A DNA stretch of 64,000 nucleotides, taken from Cordia subcordata. Taxonomy: Eukaryota; Streptophyta; Magnoliopsida; Boraginales; Cordiaceae. The notes under the pieces were generated by a model. That model searched no databases and was not told where the DNA came from. It saw only the letters and a list, made by a program, of their open reading frames with translations. Position 1 is the stretch's first letter; every line of letters begins with the position of its first letter. The stretch is from positions 3,973,001 to 4,037,000 of the forward strand of contig JAPTOF010000020.1 of NCBI GenBank assembly GCA_028554755.1, written 5' to 3'. Of the stretch, positions 48,824 through 60,739 are shown piece by piece. A program made the translations under genes and the position numbers.

Positions 48824-49000
48824 TGTCATGCTCCCAAGCCTAAGCCCGCGAGTAAGACTGGCATTGTGGGTATAATTAATAACTACTTGAGTTTCTAATC
48901 AACTGGTCCAAAATGGTTAACCTAAGTTATTAGTTATACTCACACTACCCACTTATAAACAAGTCATAAGTCACCCCATAAACCGGTGTGGGATATCACA
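48824..49000 (-). repeat. TRIM LTR 4
   Basis: 177-bp copy of the array LTR. No target duplication matching the left flank was found. Confidence 0.75.
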
Positions 49001-49050
49001 TTTATTGTACTCTTTTAAGTAGTTATAGGATAAGATTTTTTTTAATGGTC

Positions 49051-49258
49051 AAAAGTTGCTTATAAGTAGTTAAGGAGAAAAAAAAAGTAGAGGAGTGTTG
49101 TTTTCTTTTATTTGTTTGTAAGTAAAAATTGTTAAATGTATTAAATGTATCTTTATACTTGCTTATAAGTAGTTAAGGAAAAAAAGCAAAAGAGTGCTGT
49201 TTTCTTTTGCTTGTTTTTAGGTAAAAATTATTAAATGTGTTAAATTTATCTTTGTACT
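49051..49258. repeat. ~104-bp tandem repeat
   Basis: Two copies (about 49051-49158 and 49159-49258) begin GCTTATAAGTAGTTAAGGA and end TATCTTTRTACT. The GCTTATAAG motif recalls the Harbinger-like element at 36829. Confidence 0.7.
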
Positions 49259-49289
49259 TATAAGCAGTTCTGAACAACGCTAAGTTTTC

Positions 49290-49600
49290 TAAGTCCTTAT
49301 TGTTGAATTAGGATCCTCTCTAACTATCCTAGTGTTGGCTTTCTTTAAAACCTCCGTCTATATATAATTTAAAAAAAAAAATACCATATCATGTTTCGTC
49401 TATTATTCGAATATTTAACCTTTTTTATTATAACACTTTATAATCACAACATCCACCAATCAAACTAAGAATATATTCATAAATTGTCTCGCATAACAAT
49501 ATATCTATGTATTACCTAAACTCTTATCTATATAATAAAATTGCTGCCTATACTTGTTTTTGTAGTTAAATCGTCACCTATTCTTGGTTTTTTTGTAGTG
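49290..49600 (-). mobile_element. small CACTA-type element, inverted copy
   Basis: The terminus, read on the minus strand from 49600, is CACTACAAAAAAACCAAGAA. Over 200 bp align with 35662-35998. The far end is not sharply defined. A partial third copy is at 46408-46487. 49601-50426 is AT-rich with nothing assigned. Confidence 0.55.
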
Positions 49601-50426
49601 ATATTTTATTCCAACATTCTAACACCATATCTTGACTATTTATTTCACTCAAAATATCTATCATTTCACTTTCTTTTACATGATTTGAAATTTAAAACTG
49701 AAATAGATTAATTAAGGTGTAATGCTAGGATGTTAGAACAGAACTTAGTTGAGAGAGGACATTATTGTTCAATGTTTCTTGCCATGATCTATATATATTG
49801 CAAAGTAGTATTTTTACCTTTTTAATTATGTTAGGTGTTATAATACCATGCCTTCTTTTCATTCCAAAAAGACTTTAATCCATATTTGGTCAATGACAAA
49901 AAAAATAACTCAAAATATTTGTAATTTATATTTATATATGAATATTAATATCTATAGATATCTATATTTATATTGGTCTATGCTTACCTATGCAATATGT
50001 GCTAATTTTACCTTTCTTTTTTTTTTTTTTGCTAAAAAAAGTTAAACTCTAATAAATATTTTATTCAATTATTGATAATCTCTCATAAAAAGGTAGATAG
50101 TATCAAAAACTTATTAAGAATTAAATTTTATAAAATTTATTTATATTTTATCATCACATGTAGCATATAAATTGATCATGTACAAAGACATTATATGCAT
50201 TTTTCCATGGGCAAGAATGTAGAACCTCTACTTGTGTTTTACTTGTGAGTTGTTTTTAATAGTCTTGAAAATAATTGTAGATTATATGTCAATCAATTCA
50301 AAAGTGTGTACATAATACCACATAGACCCTAGAATAGGATAAGAAAAAATCACTTGGGATTTAAAATGGAAAAAAAATGTCATATAAGCATAAATATAAC
50401 ACTGTTAGTAACAGTGTACAGAATTC

Positions 50427-50658
50427 TATTAGCCAAAATATTGGCCAGAGTCCTCATGCACTTCATCACACACATCTCCTACTCGAGCATGTCATGATCG
50501 CTACTCAGCTGCTACATGATCACTCCTTAGCTATTAAATGATCTCTCCTTAGCTGTTACGTGATTATCAATATTATAATCCTTATTTCATTTGTTCTATC
50601 TACTATATCTTATGTAACTACACGACATTGTAATTACAACTTCAATACAAATCTTATA
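50427..50658 (+). repeat. Copia-A 5' LTR
   Basis: About 232 bp, followed by a degenerate primer site at 50659-50671 (GATATGATAGCC against TGGTATCAGAGCC). Confidence 0.7.
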
Positions 50659-50711
50659 CGATATGATAGCCTCTATACTCTAACGAGTCTTAAGATCCAA
50701 TTTTTCTCCCA

Positions 50712-53700
50712 ATGGCTGCTACATCCTGTACAACCTCGTCACATAATCCAAATACTTCCACCACTGCCTCTACAGCCAAAGCTTTTGCAGAACTTGTCTC
50801 GATCAATATAATGTGGCTAATCAACTTCCCCTGTGCCTCACTCTTACCAACTAGTATTCGCGGAAAACACAATTTGATGCCCTCCTCTTTGCATATGACT
50901 TAAATGGGTATATTGACGGTACTCTACCCTGTCCCTCCCCTACAGTCAAAGAAAATGGAACAAATGTCATAAATTCATGCTATTTGTCATGGGTTAAACA
51001 AGCTAAACTGCTTTTTCTTGGTATCATTGGTTCCTTAAGCCCACCCGTTGTCCCTAGTGTTCGCTCTTGCACCACTTCGGTTGAAATGTGGAGAAGATTA
51101 GCCAAACATTATGCTAATCCTTCTTTTTCACGTATTATAGGTCTTGCCAAAAAATTAACCCTCCTTCATCGCGATAATCTACCAATCACTTATTACCTTG
51201 CCAAGGTGTGAAATTAACTGATAAACTTGTCCTTCTTGGTTCATCGGTTTCACAACAGTACTTGACCACTCACACCTTGAATGGTGTCAACCCAGCCTTC
51301 AAGGAACTTGCTACCACCGTTCGTGCGTGCGATACTATCATCACGTTTGATGAATTCCACGATAAGCTGGTAGAGTACAATGCATTCCTTAGGCGCTAGG
51401 AACTATACACAAACTAATCAACTCGGACAACCATTGGCTAATAACACTCAAGCCAATCTTTTGGGTTATTGGCAGTAGTAGTAATAATCTAGTCGCTTAA
51501 GCCAGAACTTCAATAGAGGAAATTCCCATGGTCAAAATCAGAATAGGCGCAATCAAAGTAACCAATCTCGAGTAAATCCTCACCCACCCACTATATGCTA
51601 GTTCTGTGAGAAGAAGGGTCACACGGCAAAGAGTGTTTCTTACTAAGAAGCTGCTTTCTCCACTAAACACTCCTGTGGCAAACACAACTTCGATAGGTTC
51701 CACCTCCTCTGGCTGGTTGCTCAACACTGGAGCCACATATAATATAACGTCTGACCCAACAATCTCTCTCTCTCTCTCTCTCACAGTTGTATGATGGACC
51801 CGAGGATGTTATCTTGGGTCACGGTACATGTTTGAACATTACTAATATTGGTCATTCAACAGTTTTACATGGTTCTAATTCGTTTGTGCTTAGTGAAGTA
51901 TTTCATGGCCCTAAGATGAAAAAAAATCTTATTTTGAGTCTCTCAATTTTGTCCAGTTAACAATGCTAAAATTCAATTGGATCCTGATTATTTTCTTGTC
52001 AAGGATCTTGTCACTGGGCCATTGCTTTCAAAAGGACAGACCAAACATGACCTTTACTACTGGTCTAAGGATTGACAGCCAGCCCACCTAAGCCAACGTT
52101 GGTGTTCGAACATGTTATGAGAGGCAAACAAGAGGGTGAATTAAAGCTCTGCTTGTTATAGTCTTATTTTAAAATATTTATTTTATTAAAATAATAGTAT
52201 ATTTTATAAGATTTAAAAAATTTTATCATGTATTTTATAAAAATTTAAAATAAAATTATACTTTTTATCTTATAAAAAGTAAGAAATCCTTCCCATCTTA
52301 TCTTATAGAAATAAGAAATCCTTCCAAATTTTAATAGGATAAACATTAAAATTAGATTATTCCAAACACATTATAAGATTATGCTACTTCTATAGAAATT
52401 AATTCAAAATGTTTGGCACAGACGCTTAGGTCATCCATGGTCTAGTGTTCTTTAGAATCTAAGTTTTCAAAATAAACTTCCTGTTTTTGGGTTAAATAAT
52501 TTGTCCATATGTGTCCCGTGTAACTACAGCAAGAGTCACAAACAGCCCTTTGGTCTTATGACTCTTGTTAGTAGTCGACCTTTGGAGTTAGTGTACATAG
52601 ATGTTTGGGGTTCTTCCCCAATGCAATCAATCGATGATTGTTCCTTTTATGTTATGTTTGTGGAATACTTTACCAAATTTGTTTGGCTTTTCCCTCTTGC
52701 TCACAAGTTAGATGCCTTTGAAGTGTTTATCAAGTTCAAAAAACATGATTTAAAAGCACTTTAATCTTAAAATCAATTCCATTTATTCAGATGGTGGCGC
52801 TGAATATAATGGTTTAAAATCTTCTATGAAAAGCATAGCATTCAACATATGGTTTTCCCACCCTACACTCAAAGAATTGCTACTGTCAAACAAAGGCGTA
52901 AACATGTTGTTGAATATGGATTAGCCTTGTTATATAGTGTATACCTAGTCTAATGATTTGGTCTTTTGCTTTTCAAATAAAGACTCACCTAATAAATTGA
53001 CTTTCTATTCCTCTATTGAATAATAAAAATTATCAAGCTCTCCTTAACATTGCACCAAACTATTCCAAATTGAAAGTGTTTGGATGCTTATGCTTCCCAT
53101 GGTTAAGACCACACAATAGTAATAAGCTTCAACAACGTCTAATAGCATGTGTTTTTATGGGTTATTCATCTCAATATGACTCCTACATTTGCTATGGCTT
53201 TCAAAAACACAAGTTCCATTATTCATGCCATGTAGTTTTTGATGAGTCCAAATTTCCATTTCAAACGTCTTAGTCGTCCATGGTCTCTCCTTATCTCCCC
53301 AACAACGACTCATGGCATTCACAAACTCCTCCAAATAAGTCTACTACACCACCTGATGACTATCGACAAGAACTCTGCCAAACCAATACACTGATCCTCT
53401 TGTCCAGCTAATCTATCTAGGTTGACATTCTCCTAGCTTTCGAGTGGTCCCCTAAGTCAAGAGTTAGCGTCTCAGAATGAGTGTCCTTCTCATGATCCAC
53501 AGGTACTAACATCTTTGTGAACACCAAAAACGATACATCCTATACCTCAAGCCAATACATCACTAAATCCATCCTCACGTGAGCATGCATTACCAGGCCT
53601 TACTTCCATACCTCTTCTAAATGCTGAATCGAGCTCTTGGACTAGTCCACAAACTCGACATGACCAATGATAACCATCCTTCATTCAATATGAAAACAAA

Positions 53701-54433
53701 CACCACATGATAACCAAAGCCAAAAATAACATTACTTGCCCCAAACGCCTTTTTTTGTCTCGACTAATGTACATGAAAAGCTAACACATACTAAACCAAA
53801 AACAGTCAAGAAGGCACTAATGCGTCCTGCTTGATGCAAAGCTATGGGTGATGAAATGGATGCCCTTTCGACATAATCATACATGAGTTCTTGTTCCCAA
53901 GAAAGATCATCACAATGTTGTAGGAAGCAAGTTGGTTCTTTGCATCAAAAGAGACACAGACGGCAGTGTATCTGGGTACAAAGCCCGCCTTGTGGCCAAG
54001 GACTTCCATCAAAGAGCTAGCATCGACTATATAAGGACACCTTTAGTCCTATTGTAAAGGCTGCGACAATTCGAATTGTGTTTACTCTAGTAGTTTCTCA
54101 GGGATGGCATATACACCAAGTCAACATCAACAATGTCTTCTTGAATGACACTCTTCATGGAAAAGTCCACATGGCAAAACCCACAGGGTTGTTGATTCAA
54201 GAAATCCAACACAAGTTTGTCAACTTCACAAATCTTCGTATGGGCTTAAACAAGCCCCAAGAGCTTGGTTCTCTGAGTTGACAAATTTTCTTCTTTCTGT
54301 TGGCGTCCATGAAACAAGGTCAGATTCCTCTTTGTTCGTATTTCACAATGGTTCAGATCACTTTACATTCCTGTCTGTGTAGAAGATCTTTTAATTATTG
54401 GGAACAATGAAATGATTAAAGAGGTTCTCAACA
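50712..54433 (+). pseudogene. Copia-A gag-pol remnant (gag to RT)
   Basis: Gag starts at ATG 50712 (MAATSCTTSS) and continues through SWVKQAKLLFLGIIGSL (about 50984). A protease-like WLLNTGATYNITSD is at about 51715. The integrase has HRRLGHPW at about 52420 and VYIDVWGS at about 52590. RT fragments include QGWHIHQVNINNVFL at about 54094. All are in different frames. An AT-rich insertion at about 52130-52400 splits the pre-integrase region. RNase H resumes beyond Copia-B at about 59949-60360 (QVADVMTKPL). Confidence 0.85.
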
Positions 54434-54616
54434 TGTTAGTGATAACGCACTATCTGATAAGTTTTTCATTCGAGTTTATCTGTTGTATCTAGAATGTTTT
54501 GTTCTACTCAGCTAGGACTCTTGTAATCTTATCATCACTTGTGTATTATCCTGTATATCTTTGTACTTATCATTGGAATAATATTGAGAAAACACTTTAA
54601 GTCTATAATGCTTTCA
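54434..54616 (+). repeat. Copia-B 5' LTR
   Basis: About 183 bp, TG...CA ends, directly followed by a primer-binding-like site and then gag. Confidence 0.55.
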
Positions 54617-54672
54617 TGGTATTAAGATGTTATGACCTGTGTCATCCTACACTACTTTTCTGATCAAACACG

Positions 54673-57600
54673 ATGGCTACCTCTACCACCATCTTGCTAC
54701 CCTCCTTTAACGTCGAAGTGTACGTCACTATAACATTAGATTACTCCAATTACTTAACGTGGAAAGACCAAATATTGACCTTTTTCGCGTTTAGTGGTTT
54801 GCTTGGGAAATGGTTCTAAAACCATACCTGTTCCTCCCACAAAATCTACCCAAACTGATGCAGCTGGATCTTCTTCTTCAGCAACCACCACTGCTGAATC
54901 CCTTGCCTATGCAAAATCTCTTGAAGAATGGACACGGTATGATATGTTTATCAAGTCATGTATTGCTACAGCACTCTCCGAACAACTCGCTTATCAAGTT
55001 TTGGGTCGAACTTCTGCACGTGATTTATGGAATTTTCTAGAGGAATCCTTCTTGCAACAATCGATTGCCCGGAAATCCTTACTTCGAGCGCAACTACGAG
55101 GTGCTAAGAAGGGCAACAAATTTTCTGGAGGAATCCTTCTTGCAACAATCGAGTATTTACAGATGCTTCATTCTCTTGCTACTGCATTACAGGCCATTGG
55201 TGATCCTCTTACTGATGAAGACGTGGTGTTAACCACTTTGGATGGATTGTCGCGTGAATATTACCCCTTTATGACATCTGTTGAACACACAAAATCACAC
55301 TGTCCTTTAGTAGTGTTTAGGCTAAGTTACTAGTATATGAACAAAGGTTGAAAATGGATGGTGAGATTCCAAAGAGTCAGATTCCATAGACACTTCAGCA
55401 ATGGCCTTCATTGTACAATCTTCACCACCAAATGATGTTGCCCTGGTCGCTGCTTCCAGTGCTCCAAGGAATGGTCAGGTCAATTCACAATCTTCTCAAT
55501 TTAGAAATTCTAATCGAAATAATTCTGCCCATGCAAGCATCCAATGTCAAATATGCTCCAAAATGTGTCACTTGGCTGCAAGACGTCGAATTTTGATATC
55601 GTAAGTCGAAGAACAACAATACTAAGCAGAACTCTAATACCAACTTCGCTGGCCTTCATCATCATAACCATGGGACATCTCAGCCATCACCTGACTGTAT
55701 TCAAGCATGGATTTCGGAATCTAGGGCTTTGTCTCACATGACAGCTAAACTTGGTTTACTACATAATCTGCAATCTTATCATGGCACTGACAAAGTCATT
55801 GTTGGGGATGGCCAATCCTTGCATATTCACAATACAGGTTCTACTTTTATTTCTACATCTTCTCGCACGCTTCATTTCAATAATGTTCTTCATGTTCCTA
55901 GAATAAAAAAGAACCTACTTTCTGTGTCAAAATTTGCTAAAGAAAACTCGGTCTCATTTTTTCCTCATTATTGCCTTGTTAAGGACCTCTACCCCGTGAA
56001 TCCCCTACTCAAGGGCCTCATGGATTATAGTCTTTACACACTTCGTTTGACGTTGTCGTCTCTTGTTGATCAACATGCTCATTCTGGCTCTACTTCTACT
56101 GCGTCTGTGTGGTACAATTGTTTAGGATACGCATCAAAGTCAGCTATTGGCTTGCTTCGGTCTCAATAAAACGTTAATTTTTTAGATTTTCAATCTTTAG
56201 CAAATAAGTACAATGTGGATGTTGGTGAAAAGCCATAAACTTCCTTCACACAATCCATAGGTGCTCTAGTTTTATATTAGAATTAGTTCATTACAATATG
56301 TAGGGACCTGCACCCATAAACTCGTGTTTTGGCTTTCGTTTCTTTGTCATTTTTGTGGATGATTTTAGTAGATTTTGTTGGTTTTATCCTCTAAAAAATA
56401 AAAGTGACTATCACTACAAAAAATCTAGACATAGGCGGCGGTTTTGGAGCTTATAAGCGGTGGTTTTCAACCGCCACTAATAACAAAACCGCCGTCTAAT
56501 CTTGTGCCGCCTGTACTGCCGTCACCTATTATGCGATATCATAGCCGGCGGTTTCTAAAACTACCGCTTATGTAAAAATTACAATTTTAAGTGAAAAATA
56601 TTTTAAGAAAATAAAAAATATTAATTTGGTTATAGGCAGTGGTCCGCCTATGAGCAACACAAAAGAAAAAAACAACATTATCTTGCTTCTTGCAAGATTC
56701 AAACTTCGACTATTTGTTACTGTAGCACTCTATGACCATTGTACCTACCAAACAAGCTAAGTAGTCATTTGTTAACTATGCCTACCAAACAAGCTAAGTA
56801 GTCATTTGTTAACTATCTCAAATAAAAATATATTTATCTATTAAAAAAACTACCGCCTATTATGGAAAAATGCCGCCTATAACTTTTTAATATTTCGAAA
56901 AAAATAAAATGTAATATAAACTCATTTTTATATATTTGAAAAAAAATAAAATGTGGGACAATTAGCGGCGGTTTTGAGAAAGCCGCCGCCTATAGCTTTT
57001 TAATAAAGTGTAATAGAAATAAAATGTAATAGATACACATTTTTACTTATTCGAAAAAAATAAAATGCGGGACAATTAGATAAACCGCCGCCTATAGCAT
57101 TTTAATAAAGTGTAAAAAAAAATAAAATATAATAAAAACACATTTTTACTATTTAGAAAAAAAATGCAAGACAATTAGCGGCGGTTCGCAAAGAAACCGC
57201 CGCCTATAATTGTCATTAGCGGCGCTTAGACTAAACCGTTGTCCATATTATTTATAGCTGACGGTTTGTTCAAACTGTCGCCATAAAACCGCCACCTATT
57301 TCATGTTTTCTTGTAGTGTATGTTGATCAATTTTTGCATTTCAAAGCTCTCTTTGAAACTTATTTTGACACTAAAATAAAGGTTTTTCAATGTGATAGTG
57401 TCAAAGAACTAACCCAAGGTCGCTTTAAAAACATTCTTGAAATAGCAGGCATTCAAATGCGAATATCTTGCCCTTACACCCCGAACCAAATGGCCTCGCC
57501 AAAAGAAAAACTTGACACATCATTGAAATGGGCTTAACCCTGTTAATGCATTCTGGTATGCCAAAATTTTTTTGGGTAGAATCATTTGTTACAGCCGTTT

Positions 57601-59870
57601 ATTTAATTAACCGGCTTTCAACTCATATTTTAGACAATGCTTCCCCTTTTAGTGTTCTCTATTAATGGCCCCCAGATTATCAGTTTTTTAGGACATTTGG
57701 CTTCGACTGTTTTCCATTTTTAGGTCCCTTGCGTCATGATAAACTGAGTCAGAAGTCTAGACCATGCGTATTTTTAGGGTACTATGACAAACACAAGGGC
57801 TATTGTTGCTATGATATGGTTCCTGGACGAGTCTATATTTCGTGTGATGTCCTTTTCGATGAGGCTAATTTCATATTTTGCACTACTTCTGTTCAGTCTA
57901 ATACAGGATCGAGTATGTGTTCTGCGCGTTTCATTGAAGTTAATCTCACCAACCCAAACCATTCTTCTACAGTCATGTATGAAAATCCTGAAGTCACTAG
58001 CACCATCTCGTGTCCACGATAAAACATCATTTGGCGATTCCACATGTCACCAGCAACATCTTGTGTCTCCATTCTCCACTCCAGAATTACCTTCAACCGT
58101 GCATGCACCTATCCCATGGTTACTCTTTAGCTCACAAGTCACTACCGAGTGCCCCACCTCCACCACACATTGATAATCAACCTTCTCCTTCACACCATGA
58201 CGACAATGACGAGCAAAATTCTCCTCTTTCAACTGTAAATTCACAATCTGAACATTTTGTTTCTGCTGTTTCTTCTCAAATACAGCCTTCTTCTGATGTC
58301 CCTTCTCATCCAATGGTTACTCGAACCAGAGACAACAAGCGCACTCCAAAGGCTTTTCCAGATTATGTTGCATTTTCTGCACTAATTTCTTCTTTAGGTT
58401 TTAATTCTTTTGAGCCCACAAGATACACTCAAGCGTCCCGCTATTCCTACTGAAAAGAAGCTATGTCCAAAAAATATCATGGTCTTATACACAGTAATAC
58501 ATGGCTACTTGTCCCTAAATTGTCTATAGTAAATATTGTTGGGTCCAAGTGGGTATTTCAGATAAAAAGAAAGCCAGATGGATCAACAAAGCTCTGCAAA
58601 GTGCGCATAGTGGCCAAAAGGTATAATCAAGAAGAAGGTATTAATTACACAGAAGCTTTTAGCCCAAGGGTAAAGCCAACTACAATTCGGGCCATTTTGT
58701 CACTTGTTTCTCGAGGCTGGCACATTAAGCAAGTAGACGCCAACAATGCATTCTTACACGGTATTTTAACTGAGGAAGTTTATATGTTACAGTTCATCCT
58801 CTCTATCTTTCCCATGTGTGCAAATTACAAAAAGCTATTTATGGCCTCAAACAAATGCCACGGGCTTGGTTTTCACAACTCAGTTTATATTTACTAACGT
58901 TGGGCTTTCATGCATCAAAAACAGATACCTCGCTATTTATCAAGGATGATACTGTGTCTCCAGTGTACATACTTGTCTATGTTGATGACATCTTAATTAC
59001 TTGTCAAATTCTAAAGTCATCGGCTAATTGACAACACTTTCGCATAGACAATTCAGCTTGAAAGATTTGGGGCCGCTCTTATACTTTCTTGGTATTCAAG
59101 TACAAACACTGCAAAATGGCCTTCTTCTATTTCAGTCAAAATATATCTTCGACCTTCTAAAACGGGCACATTTGACGGAGGCTAAGTTTGGTCCTACTAC
59201 TATAGGCCAATGGCTATCAGCTACTTCAGGGGATCCATTTTATGATCCTACTATGTATAGTAGAATTGTGGGAGCTTTACAATACTTAACAATTACTAGG
59301 CCCGACATCTATTTTTTGGTTAATAAAGTTTGTCAGTTCATGCACTCTCTGACTGAGGATCACTGGAAGTCAAAAGAATTCTTCAGAACTTGAAGGGGAC
59401 AATTAACCATGGTCCTTTTATTCGTCGCTCAGAGAATACATCTCGATATGCTTATTTGACTCCGTTTGGACAGGCCGTCCGAATGATTAAAAGAGTTCTG
59501 TATCTTTCTTCGTGATAATCTTAAATCATAGTCAGCCAAGAAATAGACTACCACAGCACCCTCAAGTACAGAAGCAGAATACCAAGCTATAGCTTTCACA
59601 ACTACAGAGCTCTGTTGGCTAAAAACCTTATTAGTGGAGTTATGTGCTTTGTCATTCACCTCCCACATTGTGGTGTGATAATATTGGTACCACCTATCTT
59701 TCGGCTAACCCAATTTTCCATTCCAGAACTAAACACATTGAGAACGACATACATTTTGTGCGGGAAGAAGTTGCAAATGGTGGGCTTTTTATCCGGTTCA
59801 TTTCCACAGTTGATTGGTTAGCTGACATTATGACGAAAAGGTTGTCTATGACACATTCACAAAGCTACGT
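54673..59870 (+). pseudogene. Copia-B gag-pol remnant
   Basis: Gag starts MATSTTILLPSF (54673) and contains a UBN2-type core LSEQLAYQVLGRTSARDLW (about 54975). A protease remnant includes ALSHMTAKLG at about 55730, with the catalytic DSGA degraded (SESRA). The integrase is interrupted at 56412 by a CACTA element and resumes with VDQFLHFKALFETYF. RT includes SKWVFQIKRKPDGS, ANNAFLHG, YGLKQMPRAWF and VYVDDILIT (about 58540-59000). RNase H ends [10 protein letters not shown] at about 59850. Multiple frameshifts and stops are present. TTTCCACAGTTGATTGGTTA occurs twice near 59800 and 59900. Confidence 0.88.
56412..57318. mobile_element. non-autonomous CACTA (En/Spm-type) element
   Basis: It is 907 bp, starts CACTACAAAAAATCTAGAC and ends TTTTCTTGTAGTG. 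The perfect 3-bp target duplication TAT is at 56409-56411 and 57319-57321. Subterminal arrays of GGCGGCGGTTT and its complement CCGCCGCCTATA recur in both orientations, as in CACTA transposase-binding regions. It splits a Copia-B integrase codon row that would be continuous without it. No transposase ORF. Confidence 0.92.
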
Positions 59871-60016
59871 CCCAAGAAAAAGAGAGAGCTGGTTGCTCAT
59901 TTCCACAGTTGATTGGTTAGCGTAACTTACCATTGTAGAAATCTAGAGTTCCATGCCCGGATGAAACACCTTTGCTCTAGATCACCATTTTGTTAAAGAC
60001 AAGAAAAAGAGATATC

Positions 60017-60273
60017 GCCCCCAGGGGCATAGGTGAGTTGGTAAGTGGCCAGGTGATTAGGGTGGAGACACCCTGACAACGCGGGATCCAGTCCGTGTGG
60101 CGACAGTACTCCGCTGAAATATTGCGGGGACTGTTGCTGGATTTCCACGCCCGTTGGTCCTCTCCCTGGTCGGGCTGCCACTCACGCACATCCCTCGATT
60201 TACCTTCCGCCTGGTTAAGGGGCCTCTGGCCAGGTGGGAAAGGGGTTCTCCTTTGGTTAACCCTTTTAAAAAA
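60017..60273 (+). mobile_element. tRNA-derived SINE with perfect 16-bp TSD
   Basis: The 5' head resembles a tRNA gene: GGGGCATAGGTGAGTTGGTA (box A region, about 60023-60042) and GCGGGATCCAGTCC (box B region, about 60081-60094). A GC-rich tRNA-unrelated body follows, then an A-rich tail. The body of 257 bp is flanked by identical AAGAAAAAGAGATATC (60001-60016 and 60274-60289). It inserted into the RNase H of the old Copia-A. Internal Pol III promoter expected. Confidence 0.88.
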
Positions 60274-60416
60274 AAGAAAAAGAGATATCAGGTTGCTCAT
60301 GTGTCTATAGCAAACTAGGTCGCGGACGTGATGACTAAGCCACTGCTTAAACAGTGATTCATACTACTGAAATCCAAGATTGCTGTCGCCAAGTCTCCGT
60401 CATGTTGTGGGGGGCA

Positions 60417-60654
60417 TATTAGCTAAAATATTGGCCAGAAAGTCATCATGTACTGTGTCACTCACGTGTACAGGTCCTTAGATGGTGCATGATCACTCCT
60501 TAGCAGCTACATATGTACGCTCCTTAGCTGTTTCATGATTGCTCTTAGCTACTACGTGATTATCATTATTGTAATCCTCATTTCATGTTGTTGTATTGTT
60601 ATATATTATGCAACTACTCAATGTTGTAATTACAAGTTCAATACAAATCTTATA
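60417..60654 (+). repeat. Copia-A 3' LTR
   Basis: Partner of 50427-50658. GGGGGGC purine tract just upstream. Confidence 0.7.
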
Positions 60655-60739
60655 ATTACCTCTTTGTCATATATTGGAGCCCTTCCATTAAAATTTTTAA
60701 AGTTCAGATTTAATATAACCCTTTTTCTATAATAAATTA

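Larger units (their letters stand above)
46489..49000 (-). mobile_element. concatenated TRIM array, four LTRs
   Basis: Four 176-177-bp direct repeats (46489-46665, 48111-48286, 48456-48632, 48824-49000) start TGTGATATCCCACA and end in TGACA on the minus strand. After each, in minus sense, comes a primer site like TGGTATCAGAGCC (best at about 48808-48820). The short internals (48287-48455 and 48633-48823) end in a purine tract next to the following LTR. This is TRIM structure in tandem: LTR-internal-LTR-internal-LTR. The leftmost internal is longer (46666-48110). Confidence 0.8.
54434..59940 (+). mobile_element. Copia-B, nested in Copia-A RT-RNase H
   Basis: The left LTR is 54434-54616 (TGTTAG...TTTCA), with a primer-site-like TGGTATTAAGATG at 54617. 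It carries its own gag-pol and ends after RNase H near 59870-59940. No 3' LTR was found, so the right end is truncated. Copia-A coding sequence flanks it on both sides. Confidence 0.7.
50427..60654 (+). mobile_element. Copia-A, old LTR retrotransposon, heavily nested
   Basis: Diverged LTRs are at 50427-50658 and 60417-60654 (shared AAAATATTGGCCAGA, CTACGTGATTATCA and TACAAATCTTATA; roughly a fifth of sites differ). A polypurine tract GGGGGGC precedes the 3' LTR. Copia-A sequence is 50427-54433 and about 59940-60654; Copia-B fills the gap. No target duplication survives. Confidence 0.8.

Noticed and set aside
48111..49000. CRISPR-like or satellite array
   Set aside because: The units are ~177-bp LTRs alternating with primer-site-bearing internals, as in a TRIM; this is a plant genome.
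35662..49600. A single 13.9-kb CACTA transposon that captured an NLR exon
   Set aside because: The termini and ATA flanks match, but the paralogous upstream block resumes at about 35999 and the similarity between the ends continues for the length of a small element. Two separate small inserts in opposite orientation explain it better.
60023..60094. A functional tRNA gene
   Set aside because: Box-A/B-like sequence is present, but there is no complete cloverleaf, and it is the head of a SINE with a 16-bp target duplication.
59977..60310. Overlapping 60-107-codon frames on both strands
   Set aside because: They lie in the GC-rich SINE body, where long frames arise by chance.
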